Below, piece after piece: positions 1 through 7,459 of a stretch of 64,000 nucleotides of DNA. The notes under the pieces are model-generated. The model was given only the letters and a program-made list of their open reading frames with translations, had not been told where the DNA came from and made no database searches. Position numbers and translations under genes: made by a program. How positions within the stretch are numbered: the stretch's first letter is position 1; every line of letters begins with the position of its first letter. This stretch comes from Thainema sp966674685 (GTDB lineage: Bacteria > Cyanobacteriota > Cyanobacteriia > Phormidesmidales > Phormidesmidaceae), in the NCBI GenBank assembly GCA_966674685.1, contig CBKWJC010000014.1, forward strand, positions 1 through 64,000, read 5' to 3'.

Positions 1-82
1 CTGCTCATGCTCCTGATTCCAATTCTATCGGCTCAATTTCCGATAAGGTTTATTGTTCAGCCTGCCCCAAGGCGAAAATATG

Positions 83-424
83 TTACGCAGCCCAGACGGT
101 TTCTGAATCGAAGCCGTTAGCCATTGCCACCGTGTAGAAATTGACCAACTGCTTTTTGGTCAGCACCTTGCCATCTATACGCAGTGGAATGTTGAACATG
201 TGACGCTGCGATGCTTTCCGTAAGTCTGATACGCTCCACTGCTGCCAATCCATTTCAGCCGCTTCAGGCTGGCGATACGGGCGACTGAAGGGAACGACCG
301 CATCATTGATAACAGTGTGACTACTGCGATCGCGATGGATGAATCCGACAACAAACGCAGTGGCAAAGAAAGTGAAGGAAGAGAGAAATACGAATTCAAT
401 CGTGAACGTGAAGAAAGACTGCAT
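83..424 (-). CDS. small membrane-anchored protein of unknown function, element-borne
   Basis: I do not recognise the family. The reading frame is open up to 613, but I take the ATG at 424 because the upstream codons run through a palindromic operator. This gives 113 residues. The N-terminus is one hydrophobic segment (about residues 1-25, rich in F, V and T), so a single membrane anchor or uncleaved signal is likely. The soluble C-terminus contains WQQWSVSDLRKASQ and later KVLTKKQLVNFYTVAMANG, which looks like a small helical domain. It diverges from the regulator at 719 and lies inside the integrated element, so it is probably element cargo. No function can be inferred. Confidence 0.5.
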   Translation of the reverse strand: MQSFFTFTIEFVFLSSFTFFATAFVVGFIHRDRSSHTVINDAVVPFSRPYRQPEAAEMDWQQWSVSDLRKASQRHMFNIPLRIDGKVLTKKQLVNFYTVAMANGFDSETVWAA

Positions 425-592
425 GGTAGTTACCAGAAAAACGACGTGCCCTGTGTAGTGGTGGGCTAGGCAATCGACCGGATTCGATCCGATACCTCGT
501 GGCGGTGCGATCGCAAGATGATTAGGGGTGTCACCTATGTATCCTCTGGGTTTGTTTCTGCGGTTGTCCTCCGCAACTAAATCTAATATAAC

Positions 593-706
593 TCGATGTA
601 TACATCGATGCAAAAACCTGTTCTATTAGTCTTTCTTGTCGTTTTTCGTTGTATACATCGAATAGCTTATAGGTCGATTAGCGCTTAGAATCGACGTATA
701 CACTTC
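593..706. promoter_or_regulatory. three palindromic operators with a GTATAC core
   Basis: The divergent intergenic region holds three related palindromes. The first, 593-608, is perfect: TCGATGTATACATCGA. The second, 645-662, is TTCGTTGTATACATCGAA, with one mismatched pair. The third, 691-706, keeps the left half: TCGACGTATACACTTC. Their centres are about 53 and 45 bases apart, and the last one ends 12 bases before the start codon at 719. This arrangement is typical of an autoregulated promoter. The likely ligand is the ribbon-helix-helix-like protein encoded at 719, but that is inference. Confidence 0.65.
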
Positions 707-718
707 AAGGATCGGACG

Positions 719-916
719 ATGGTTAAGAAACAGGTGAATCCAGAAAGCCTCAAGAATTTGGTCGATAGGAGTGCCCCTGATAATCCAGGGGATACAACGC
801 CTACGACCGTCAGACTTGCAACCGATGACCTGAACTGGCTACGTGAACTAGAAGGTGGAGTGAGTTATCACGTCAGGCAGGCTATCAAGGAATATCGCAA
901 GCGAATGGAGTCTTAG
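719..916 (+). CDS. ribbon-helix-helix-like small DNA-binding protein
   Basis: A 65-residue protein. Residues 28-34 (TTVRLAT) can form the DNA-contacting beta strand, residues 35-45 the first helix, then GGVSY and a second helix rich in R, K and E (HVRQAIKEYRKRME). This is the pattern of MetJ/Arc/CopG-type ribbon-helix-helix repressors and of many antitoxins. The N-terminal 25 residues are polar and probably disordered. It begins 12 bases after the last of three GTATAC palindromes, so autoregulation is the natural guess. No toxin gene follows: the next gene is on the opposite strand. It is more likely an element copy-control or excision regulator than an antitoxin, but neither is shown. Confidence 0.6.
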   Translation: MVKKQVNPESLKNLVDRSAPDNPGDTTPTTVRLATDDLNWLRELEGGVSYHVRQAIKEYRKRMES

Positions 917-943
917 TTATTTGGAGTTGCGATCGCAAGATGC

Positions 944-1822
944 TTATAAATCAGTGAGCCATTGGTTACGTCTAGCCAGCGTAGCGAGAGTTAAACGCTC
1001 TTGTTCCTCGACTCGTTTAATCCGTTCGAATTCTGCCAAATCAACATGAGCTTCGATGCAGTTGCGAACCAATTGCCTCAGTTGACGAGGTGGAATGGCA
1101 TCGACTTCTACACTTTCGCCCTCGAAATTCTTGGCTCGACTATCGCTGGATTTCGTTGGACGGGTTGGTAGGTTCAACGTCTGAATTTGCTCTTCTGTGA
1201 CAGCAACACATTCAAAATGAATGGGGATGTCGGGTGCAAATTCACGAATTCGGTCTTCTACATTGCGTGGAATATCGACACCTGACGGATCACGATCGCC
1301 AAAGTAATACAGATAAGTTGGCTTACCACGTTCACAAATTGCTTCAGCCGCCTCATAAAGATAGGTAATCGATGGGTAGCCACGTGTAACCATCAATGGC
1401 ACATCCCACTCAGCAGTTATCTGATACAGCACACCAGCGAGAGCATCTTTCTCTAGCCAAATCTCGATATAGCAGTTGGCATCCTGCCAAATTGACCGTC
1501 TATACGTTTCAATAGCTGCTTCTAAGACTTCTCGTAATCCGCTGTATGTTCGAGGTTTTCTCATCCAGCGGGTGTTGTCTGCAATCCAACCAAACGGAAT
1601 GGAATGCTCAAGCCGCATGTCTTTGACTAGACGACAAACCGTGTTTTTATATTCTTTCTCTGTCTTGTCAATAACTCCCAAACTCACAAGCTGATAGAAC
1701 ACCTGTCGAACAGTCATAGGATGTTCGTCCATCAGGACACGATAAATTGCATTCTTGATATCCTGAATATCTTCTTTAGAACGACGCTTACGGCGTTTTA
1801 TCGGTCTAGTCTTATAAACCAT
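944..1822 (-). CDS. standalone topoisomerase VI subunit A/Spo11-like protein (Mini-A type)
   Basis: A 292-residue protein with the two parts of the Topo VIA/Spo11 fold. The first is an N-terminal winged helix with TVRQVFYQLV, where Y43 is in the place of the DNA-cleaving tyrosine. The second is a Toprim domain with E124 (IEIWLEKDALAG) and D176/D178 (YYFGDRDPSGVDI), the metal-binding acids. The N-terminus is very basic (KRRKRRSK). No B subunit (GHKL ATPase) gene is nearby. It fits the short, B-less relatives of Topo VIA known from mobile elements as Mini-A; their role is not established. It sits directly downstream of the integrase on the same strand, so it may act in element replication, transfer or recombination. 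Fold assignment is fairly sure; activity is inferred from motifs only. Confidence 0.75.
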   Translation of the reverse strand: MVYKTRPIKRRKRRSKEDIQDIKNAIYRVLMDEHPMTVRQVFYQLVSLGVIDKTEKEYKNTVCRLVKDMRLEHSIPFGWIADNTRWMRKPRTYSGLREVLEAAIETYRRSIWQDANCYIEIWLEKDALAGVLYQITAEWDVPLMVTRGYPSITYLYEAAEAICERGKPTYLYYFGDRDPSGVDIPRNVEDRIREFAPDIPIHFECVAVTEEQIQTLNLPTRPTKSSDSRAKNFEGESVEVDAIPPRQLRQLVRNCIEAHVDLAEFERIKRVEEQERLTLATLARRNQWLTDL

Positions 1823-1863
1823 GCTTTGTTATGCTATATCCCTTATACAGCAAGTCTTTTAGA

Positions 1864-3060
1864 TTAAAACTCAGGAACAAATAAGTCGCGTTTGTTGCCC
1901 GCATAGTGTTTGTAGATGATTTCTGGTGAGTTACCAACTAACCGCGCAACATCTTTCGCGTCTAGACCATGTTCTAGAGCGAGAGTGATAAATGTATGCC
2001 TTGTTTGGTAAGGCTTCCGATAGTTTAATTCGAGATGTTCTAGGACAGGTTTCCAAACTCGGTTGCGGAAGTTGTTTGACCGAATCCATTTACCGCCTGG
2101 ACTGGGAAACACTAAACTCTCAGGACTGCATTCTTGAGGCTTAATAGATTCCAGGAATGACTGCATCTTAGCGTTACAGGGAAATCGCCGCCGCTCTTGT
2201 GTTTTGAGTCCTGATTTACAGACTTGTCCACGGCTCGATTCAACAACCGCCTGTTCGAACATGATAAATCGGTAGTCTTCACTGATATGCTTCCATTGAA
2301 GTGCGATCGCTTCGCTGAACCGACTTCCCGTGTGGAACAAGAAAAAAGCTATTGGGTAGTAATGGGAATATTTGACCCGTGCATACTTGTTGCATCCTTC
2401 GTTGTTGAGCAAAGCAGTCAAGACGCGATCGCGCTCTTCAGCCGTAAAAGGACAAATATCTTTCAATCCATCGTCAGACATAGCTTTTGGCAATTTAATC
2501 TGGCTAGCCATATCTGCGAAAGGATCTTTATCAAGCCATCCCGATTCCATCGCCCAGCGGCAACAGGCTGACAGTCTGACAATGAAGCGTTTTGCTGAAA
2601 TCAGCGGAATCGTTTCTAAAATATGATCTCGAATTTGAGCCGTTTGCTCTAAATCGTAGGTTGGCAGCTTCTTCAAATAGTTGGAAAACACACGATATTG
2701 ATTGTGCATCGTAGAAGGACTGCACTGTGGACGCTTGTACTCCATAAATTTTTCCCATAGCTCATCCAGGTTAGGTGTAACTTTGGGTGTAATGTCAGGC
2801 GAAGCTGTGCTGAGAGCGGATTGAGGTTTATAGCGTTGTAGGGTTTCATCAAAATGCCCAGATAGAATATCAAGCTCAATCTGCGTCGCTTGCTGTTCTG
2901 CCTTTTTCCGGTTTGCTTGGCTATCGGGTAAACCGAGTGAGATATAGTGTCGCTTGCCTGCATATCTGAAACGTAGCTGTAAGCGATTATTTGAAGCGAT
3001 AACGCTGACTGTGCCTTTTGGATTTTTGCCAGTCGGAGTTTTAGGGTAGTCGGAGCGCAT
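1864..3060 (-). CDS. tyrosine recombinase/phage-type integrase
   Basis: A 398-residue integrase. Residues 15-75 resemble the arm-type DNA-binding domain (GTVSVIASNNRLQLRFRYAG), about 100-195 the core-binding SAM-like domain, and 205-390 the catalytic domain. Catalytic residues visible are R247 (HTGSRFSE), K286, R354 (YQTRHTF) and the nucleophile Y386 (IYKHYAG). Two usual histidines are replaced, by Y351 in the HxxR box and by N377 in the GH position (LVGNSPE). From memory such substitutions are tolerated in this family. The gene ends near the Topo VIA-like gene and starts 177 bases from the 3' end of tRNA-Arg(CCT), the classic position of an integrase next to its attachment site. It catalyses integration and excision of the element that extends off the left edge. 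Confidence 0.92.
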   Translation of the reverse strand: MRSDYPKTPTGKNPKGTVSVIASNNRLQLRFRYAGKRHYISLGLPDSQANRKKAEQQATQIELDILSGHFDETLQRYKPQSALSTASPDITPKVTPNLDELWEKFMEYKRPQCSPSTMHNQYRVFSNYLKKLPTYDLEQTAQIRDHILETIPLISAKRFIVRLSACCRWAMESGWLDKDPFADMASQIKLPKAMSDDGLKDICPFTAEERDRVLTALLNNEGCNKYARVKYSHYYPIAFFLFHTGSRFSEAIALQWKHISEDYRFIMFEQAVVESSRGQVCKSGLKTQERRRFPCNAKMQSFLESIKPQECSPESLVFPSPGGKWIRSNNFRNRVWKPVLEHLELNYRKPYQTRHTFITLALEHGLDAKDVARLVGNSPEIIYKHYAGNKRDLFVPEF

Positions 3061-3236
3061 ATTAGATCCAACGGGTGTATGAATTCTCTACACCCAATTT
3101 ACACCCGAATTAAACCCAAAGTGGTCTTTTATGACCCAATAAATTACTAAAACCAGATCCTACGTACTGAAAACTAAGCACCGTCTATAAGAAGGGAAAT
3201 CGCTAGAGCCTTTATCTATCAATGGTTTTTAAGAAA

Positions 3237-3262
3237 CGGGACTGGCGCGATTCGAACGCGCG
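3237..3262. other. putative attachment site (attL/attR) at the 3' end of tRNA-Arg
   Basis: Tyrosine integrases of genomic islands usually recombine within the 3' half of a tRNA gene. Here the integrase gene faces the 3' end of tRNA-Arg(CCT), so the crossover most likely lies in the T-arm and acceptor stem. No second copy of this segment is visible between 1 and 3236, so the other end must lie beyond the left edge. The exact core is unknown. Confidence 0.45.
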
Positions 3263-3310
3263 ACCTACCGCTTAGGAGGCGGTTGCTCTATCCTGCTGAG
3301 CTACAGCCCC
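3237..3310 (-). tRNA. tRNA-Arg(CCT)
   Basis: Read on the minus strand, the sequence folds into a full cloverleaf. The acceptor is GGGGCTG against CAGTCCC with one G-T pair, the D-stem GCTC/GAGC, the anticodon stem ACCGC/GCGGT with loop CTCCTAA, and the T-stem GCGCG/CGCGC with loop TTCGAAT. The anticodon is CCT (Arg). A discriminator G is at 3237 and CCA is not encoded. There is no intron. The gene is intact because the integrated element restores its 3' end. Confidence 0.95.
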
Positions 3311-3417
3311 AGGTACAGTGGACATTATAACGGTATGACTGATCGAACAACGGCTTCGTTGCGAAAGCTTGAGCAAATCATGATTCACTTATAATCTTGC
3401 ACCATTCAGAATGGAAA

Positions 3418-3468
3418 CCAGAAGGTTGATTTTGCCGCCGCATCGCGGCGGCAAAATCAACCTTCTGG
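3418..3468. terminator. long perfect hairpin between tRNA-Arg and tocopherol cyclase
   Basis: A perfect inverted repeat with 24-base arms (3418-3441 and 3445-3468) and a three-base loop ATC. The stem top is GC-only (GCCGCCGC/GCGGCGGC) and the base reads CCAGAAGGTTGATTTT. It lies 44 bases past the stop of the tocopherol cyclase gene and could end that operon. The flanking T-tract on that strand is only TTTCC, so termination is not certain. The length and perfection are more than a terminator needs; a mobile palindromic repeat is the alternative. A small CCATTC-A-GAATGG palindrome lies just beside it at 3402-3414. Confidence 0.6.
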
Positions 3469-3511
3469 GTTTTGGTGCAGGATATGGATTTTACCTATCA
3501 TGATCCTTTGG

Positions 3512-4603
3512 CTAGTGTGTCCAGGTTTCTGTCCAGGGGCCACCGCCGACCTCAAGGCCGCAGAGCGAGCTGGTTGCTTGGAGGATAAGAGTGCGATCGC
3601 ACTTTCGGCGCAAGGTTAGCTGTACATCACCCCGCATCGTATCGCGACAGAAGTAAATTAGGCCATCGCGCGTGGGTGCCCGCAGGGGTGTACCTGTCTG
3701 ATCGGTCGTACCCACTAATTCAACTTCGTACTGGTCATTTTCTGCCTGCATATACCAGTAGCCCCAGGGTTTAATGTGCCAGTGTACCGTGCCATTCCAG
3801 GGTACAAATTCGTAAAACTGGCCGCGATAGTGTAGTCCCACCATTGCCACTGATTCCATCCAGGCGAGAACTTGGCGACGGCCACCACCAGCAGTGAGGG
3901 CTAAATCTGGTTCGCCATCAAACGCATTGCAGTTGAGCCAAAACCACTTGATCGGAAATGCGCCACCCCAGTTCTTTTCGCTGTAGGCTGGCGCATTGGT
4001 GAATTCGTAGCGCTGATGATTCCAGTCGATCCAGCCTGTTGCCAGACCGTGAGCCATCAGAATTTGCCAGCCAGGTTCAAAAATCTGAAACTGGGATAGC
4101 CAGCCTGCCGTAGACTGCTGCGGTTGTCCAGGATTACCCCAGCCATAGATGGGCTGAGTGGTGTAGTTCCAAGCTGCGGTTTGGCCCGTGCCCGGATCGG
4201 TAAGTTTGCCCTGGTGATGCGTGGCTGTGACCTGATAGCCTTCGGTGATCCGCTGATCAAACTCATTAGCAGGCAAATAGCCAGAGGGATGTCCTGCCTG
4301 TACTGACCGACTGTGACCCAGCCCCAATGCATCTGGCCAGGCCCAAAACTGGGTTACATCGGGAAATGTGCGGCAGAGATATTGATCATCGGGGCCAAGA
4401 ATTTGGGCACCACCGCCGCTGTGGGGCTGTCCGCCTTGCGGGTCTTCGATGGAGTACATAAAGGCGAAGGTTTGCTGAATTTCGGGTAAGGTGACGCGGA
4501 AATACCAACCTTCAAAAAATCTGCGATCGCGATTACTATCCCAGTGGTAGCCGCTATGCGGGGTTTGTAAAGAATCAAGTTGGAATGGACAACTCAATGG
4601 CAT
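3512..4603 (-). CDS. tocopherol cyclase (VTE1 family)
   Basis: A 363-residue protein matching the tocopherol cyclase family of cyanobacteria and plastids. It closes the chromanol ring of 2,3-dimethyl-5-phytylbenzoquinol to gamma-tocopherol in vitamin E synthesis. Recognisable stretches are FFEGWYFRVTLP (29-40), FAFMYSIEDP, EKNWGGAFPIKWFWLNCNAF in the middle, and the Trp-rich HWHIKPWGYWYM. Length is normal. Its ATG overlaps the stop of the upstream lipid kinase gene as TAATG (4601-4605), so the two are translationally coupled and share one transcript. No signal peptide is seen; the plant enzyme acts at plastoglobules, suggesting a membrane-associated place here. Confidence 0.93.
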   Translation of the reverse strand: MPLSCPFQLDSLQTPHSGYHWDSNRDRRFFEGWYFRVTLPEIQQTFAFMYSIEDPQGGQPHSGGGAQILGPDDQYLCRTFPDVTQFWAWPDALGLGHSRSVQAGHPSGYLPANEFDQRITEGYQVTATHHQGKLTDPGTGQTAAWNYTTQPIYGWGNPGQPQQSTAGWLSQFQIFEPGWQILMAHGLATGWIDWNHQRYEFTNAPAYSEKNWGGAFPIKWFWLNCNAFDGEPDLALTAGGGRRQVLAWMESVAMVGLHYRGQFYEFVPWNGTVHWHIKPWGYWYMQAENDQYEVELVGTTDQTGTPLRAPTRDGLIYFCRDTMRGDVQLTLRRKCDRTLILQATSSLCGLEVGGGPWTETWTH

Positions 4604-5622
4604 TATTCTCCACCCATTGTAAAATAAGTATCTCCTTCGACTAATTGATCGGCTGAATCATGCTCCTCTTGACTAACTTGTTGACTAGCCTGATTCACAT
4701 CTGCCTGTTCTGCTTGCGGTACAACTACCGTCAATGCTTGCGGAATACATTCAATATCTAGCGGTGTTTCGCCAACGATTTCTCCATCTAGGGCAACTCG
4801 TTGGACGGGCTGCGTTTCAATTTGAACATGTTTTGAGCGGAGGTAGTGAACATATTCCTGGCTCGCCTCAACTCCTCGAATTGCGGACTGTAATAGGTCG
4901 CTCGTAGCTGCGATCGCGCCTGATACACCATCATATGTAATATAGGTCACATCAAGTAGGCCATCATCACCAATAATGCCTGCTGGCCCTTGGGCCAGGA
5001 TAGAAAGGGGTGGGGCAATGTTTGCCACGGTAATGGCAATGACCTCTGCTTCAACGATTTCTGTTTCCGTATGAATTTTGGCCGAAAACGGATGAGGATT
5101 AACCAGCTCCTTGAGACCTGACCAGATGTAGGCCAGATTGCCGATGCGATTTTTCAGCTTGCGGTCAGCATGCCCAACCATCTCGGCCTCAAATCCCACA
5201 CCTGCAATCAATATGATGGAGCGATCTTGCCACCGGGCAGCGTCAATTGTATGAGTATGTCCTTGTACGATCAGGTCGCAAGCTGCCTGGATGCCCGTTG
5301 GAATTCCCAATGCCGTTGCAAAGGCATTTGCGGTGCCTCGCGCAATCACCCCCAGCGGAATATCGGTATGAATCAATTCCGTAGCAGCTGCCGATACCGT
5401 TCCATCTCCACCGGAAGCGATCACCATCTGCGCCCCTTGTGCGATCGCATCTTTCGTGAGTTCTGCTGCGCCCCGTTCGGGTGACGTCAATCGCACGTCT
5501 AGTTTAATATCCGAACCCAAAATAGACTGAATCGTCTCAAGGTCTCTTTGGTGATTACCTCCTGCACCTGCAACAGGATTGAAAATCAAAAATGCAGAGC
5601 GTTGCATATTGCTTAAAGCCAA
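4603..5622 (-). CDS. diacylglycerol/lipid kinase family protein (YegS-like)
   Basis: A 339-residue protein of the diacylglycerol kinase catalytic-domain family. It shows FLIFNPVAG (11-19), the nucleotide-binding GGDGT at 71-75, and PLGVIARGTANAFA (89-102). The C-terminal beta-sandwich ends at VALDGEIVGETPLDIEC, followed by an acidic Q/E-rich tail of about 45 residues that is probably disordered. Family members phosphorylate diacylglycerol, sphingoid bases or other lipids; the substrate here cannot be read from sequence. It is the first gene of an operon with tocopherol cyclase. Both act on lipids, which may be the reason for coupling. Confidence 0.88.
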   Translation of the reverse strand: MALSNMQRSAFLIFNPVAGAGGNHQRDLETIQSILGSDIKLDVRLTSPERGAAELTKDAIAQGAQMVIASGGDGTVSAAATELIHTDIPLGVIARGTANAFATALGIPTGIQAACDLIVQGHTHTIDAARWQDRSIILIAGVGFEAEMVGHADRKLKNRIGNLAYIWSGLKELVNPHPFSAKIHTETEIVEAEVIAITVANIAPPLSILAQGPAGIIGDDGLLDVTYITYDGVSGAIAATSDLLQSAIRGVEASQEYVHYLRSKHVQIETQPVQRVALDGEIVGETPLDIECIPQALTVVVPQAEQADVNQASQQVSQEEHDSADQLVEGDTYFTMGGE

Positions 5623-6045
5623 GAGTGTTCCTAAACGTACATTATGGGTACGTTGAGCCCACTTCTAGTTCAACCTACAGGCGTATAGTCCTCTATTGAG
5701 CGATCAACTCCCGACGTGTTTTTGGGGCAGTGAATCGAGGTTTCCACCCGACTAGCGTCATATAGTAATTCCAGCTCAAAGCCCGAAAGGGGGATGTGGC
5801 CGCCCCATGACGGTAATACCATCCCCTTCCAAACTTGAGATCAATCCGCTATTTAATTAGTTTGATGAATGTGCAGCCGTGGGTAATGGTTTCATTCCGA
5901 TCCGACTAGAAAGAACCCACAATATTTTATTTTTGTGAACATCAGGCATAGCCTAACGTTCACAAAAATAAAAACTGGCTTTACAAGCGGACTTCGTATC
6001 AGAGAGCCGACCCTTGAAAAATCGCCCTTGGACAATCACACGCTG
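5623..6045. other. intergenic region, leader of lipid kinase gene
   Basis: No gene found. Positions 5781-5840 can form a stem between AAGGGGGATG and CATCCCCTT around a GC-rich loop, and 5925-5973 holds a separate strong hairpin listed on its own. The stretch 5640-5880 could be a long structured leader of the lipid kinase gene or a small RNA; I recognise no known family. Confidence 0.35.
5925..5973. terminator. hairpin with TTTTTGTGAAC arms, downstream of rsfS
   Basis: A perfect inverted repeat with 16-base arms (5925-5940, TTTTATTTTTGTGAAC; 5958-5973). The loop itself contains AGGC-ATA-GCCT. It lies 73 bases beyond the stop of rsfS on the transcribed strand, and the A/T-rich arm bases supply a T-run in both directions, so it can act as a bidirectional terminator. 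A hairpin with very similar arms is at 44155-44193. Confidence 0.6.
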
Positions 6046-6483
6046 TTATGGTGCCGATGGCACAAATGGCAATGGCTCAGCATGTGCCCAGAAGGCTTCA
6101 AGATTGTAGAACTCTCGCTCATCCGGCAAGAAAATATGGACAATCACATCGCCATAATCCTGCAAAATCCAGTTGCCTTCAGTTTGCCCCTCGGTGCGTA
6201 GCGGGTAGCGCTGCCATTCCTCTGCAACTCGGTCTTCAATAGAGCGCGAGATGGCCCGCACCTGAACATTGGAAAATCCCGTCACGATCACGAAGTAATC
6301 GGCAAGGTAAGAGACTTCTGTCACTTTGAGAACCGTGATGTCTGCACCCTTGCGCTCATCTGCTGCGGCTGCAATGGTCAATGCCAGCGCCTTTACCTCT
6401 TCATCCGTAAGGGACTTTTCAGCAGTGGGAAAACCAACGACGTTAGAGTCTGGGATTCGAGCGTTTAGGTTGTTAGACATCAT
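6046..6483 (-). CDS. rsfS: ribosomal silencing factor RsfS
   Basis: A 145-residue member of the RsfS/Iojap/DUF143 family. These proteins bind ribosomal protein uL14 and block joining of the subunits when nutrients are scarce. The diagnostic core is present: KGADITVLKVTEVSYLADYF, then VQVRAISRSIEDRV, GNWILQDYGDVIVHIF and REFYNLEAFWAHA. An N-terminal extension of about 25 residues precedes the fold. Two adjacent ATG codons (6483 and 6480) are possible starts. It stands alone, with a hairpin on each side (5925-5973 and 6552-6590). Confidence 0.95.
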   Translation of the reverse strand: MMSNNLNARIPDSNVVGFPTAEKSLTDEEVKALALTIAAAADERKGADITVLKVTEVSYLADYFVIVTGFSNVQVRAISRSIEDRVAEEWQRYPLRTEGQTEGNWILQDYGDVIVHIFLPDEREFYNLEAFWAHAEPLPFVPSAP

Positions 6484-6533
6484 TAATGTTTTCTGTCCTC
6501 ATTAGTTACGTTAATTGGTACGTTAATCAGGTC

Positions 6534-6628
6534 GGCATCAAAAACACACTTAAACCGGGGGAGTGCCCTACCGGGGCGCTCCCCCGGTTTTTGAGATATG
6601 CATTTATTGATGTGCAGCCACTTAAATC
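6534..6628. repeat. dispersed hairpin repeat A, copy 1
   Basis: Copy 1 of a repeat also found at 10869-10978. Shared parts in order are GGCATCA, AACACACTT, a long hairpin (6552-6590, AAACCGGGGGAG arms with one T-G pair), TTGAGATATGCATTTATTGA and TGTGCAGC-ACTTA. It lies about 350 bases past the end of the ferredoxin gene and just upstream of rsfS. The T-run after the stem would allow it to end transcription from the ferredoxin operon. Confidence 0.8.
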
Positions 6629-6937
6629 AGGATACTGTTGTGATCCTAACAAGAGTCAGGCGGAGCGGATCTGATTTACTGATTTTTGTGTCGGTTTGTT
6701 GCAACAGTGTTGCAAAAGCTGATCCCGCATTTGCACATCTCGTGGATGAATTAGGTGCCGCTTTTGAGGTAGCATATGCAGCTTCATCTCATAGATTAAA
6801 GAGACTAATTTGCCGAAATTGAGCTGGCTGATCTGATGCTGATCTGATGTAGATGGTTAAACCAAAAGACCCTGGATTGCAATCTGCATCCCAGAGTCTT
6901 TCAGCTATTGCCATATAAAGCGCAAGTAGAGTCCATC

Positions 6938-7459
6938 CTATCGTCTGCGATCGCGTTCTTTCCGCCGCCGCCGCATGGCCGAAACCAGCGCTGGATCAAT
7001 GGGAAACCCAGGAGTTGGCATTACCTGATAGCGACGCTCTGTTTCCAGTTGCTGAAGCTCAGTGTAGTCAACCCAGTGAATGCAATCAACTGGACAGGTA
7101 TCGATTGCCTCTTGAATCACCTCTTCTGAATCTCCATCTTGCCGAATCACGCGCGAGCGACCATATTCTGGCTCAATGAAAAACGTATTGCGCGCAACGT
7201 GGGCACAGTGCTTACAGCCAATGCAGGTTACTTCGTCAACATAGACACCTTTCTGGCGCACAGCACCGCCCAGCTCAGGCTCCATACCTGACCGATTTTC
7301 GACATGCCGCAGCATCCCACCCAGTTCTGGTTCTGACCCAGTTGGCTGGGAGGGGTTGCCTGATGATTGAACGTTCATAGACGGATCTAGTGCTTGATCC
7401 TCAATCGAACGGCTCTGAGCAGGCAATTGCCCCATCGAATCGTGGTCTATACCCGCCAT
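6938..7459 (-). CDS. ferredoxin-like 4Fe-4S protein of the Ycf35 cluster
   Basis: A 173-residue protein with a ferredoxin domain in its C-terminal half. Cysteines are C79-x2-C82-x2-C85 (CIGCKHCAHVA) and C122/C126 (TCPVDCIHW), enough for one iron-sulfur cluster; the usual fourth cysteine of the first motif is replaced by alanine. The N-terminal 70 residues are polar and contain EPELGG twice (43-48 and 60-65). The C-terminus is strongly basic (RRRRKERDRRR). Its start codon overlaps the stop of the Ycf35 gene (TAATG), so they are coupled. The family is conserved in cyanobacteria and plants; its electron partner is not known to me. Confidence 0.9.
   Translation of the reverse strand: MAGIDHDSMGQLPAQSRSIEDQALDPSMNVQSSGNPSQPTGSEPELGGMLRHVENRSGMEPELGGAVRQKGVYVDEVTCIGCKHCAHVARNTFFIEPEYGRSRVIRQDGDSEEVIQEAIDTCPVDCIHWVDYTELQQLETERRYQVMPTPGFPIDPALVSAMRRRRKERDRRR

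Noticed and set aside
425..613. N-terminal extension of the small membrane protein gene to 613
   Set aside because: The extra codons run through the perfect palindrome at 593-608 and lack family-like composition; the ATG at 424 gives a clean membrane anchor.
3237..3310. Damage to tRNA-Arg by the integration
   Set aside because: All stems pair and the 3' end is complete, so the gene is intact.
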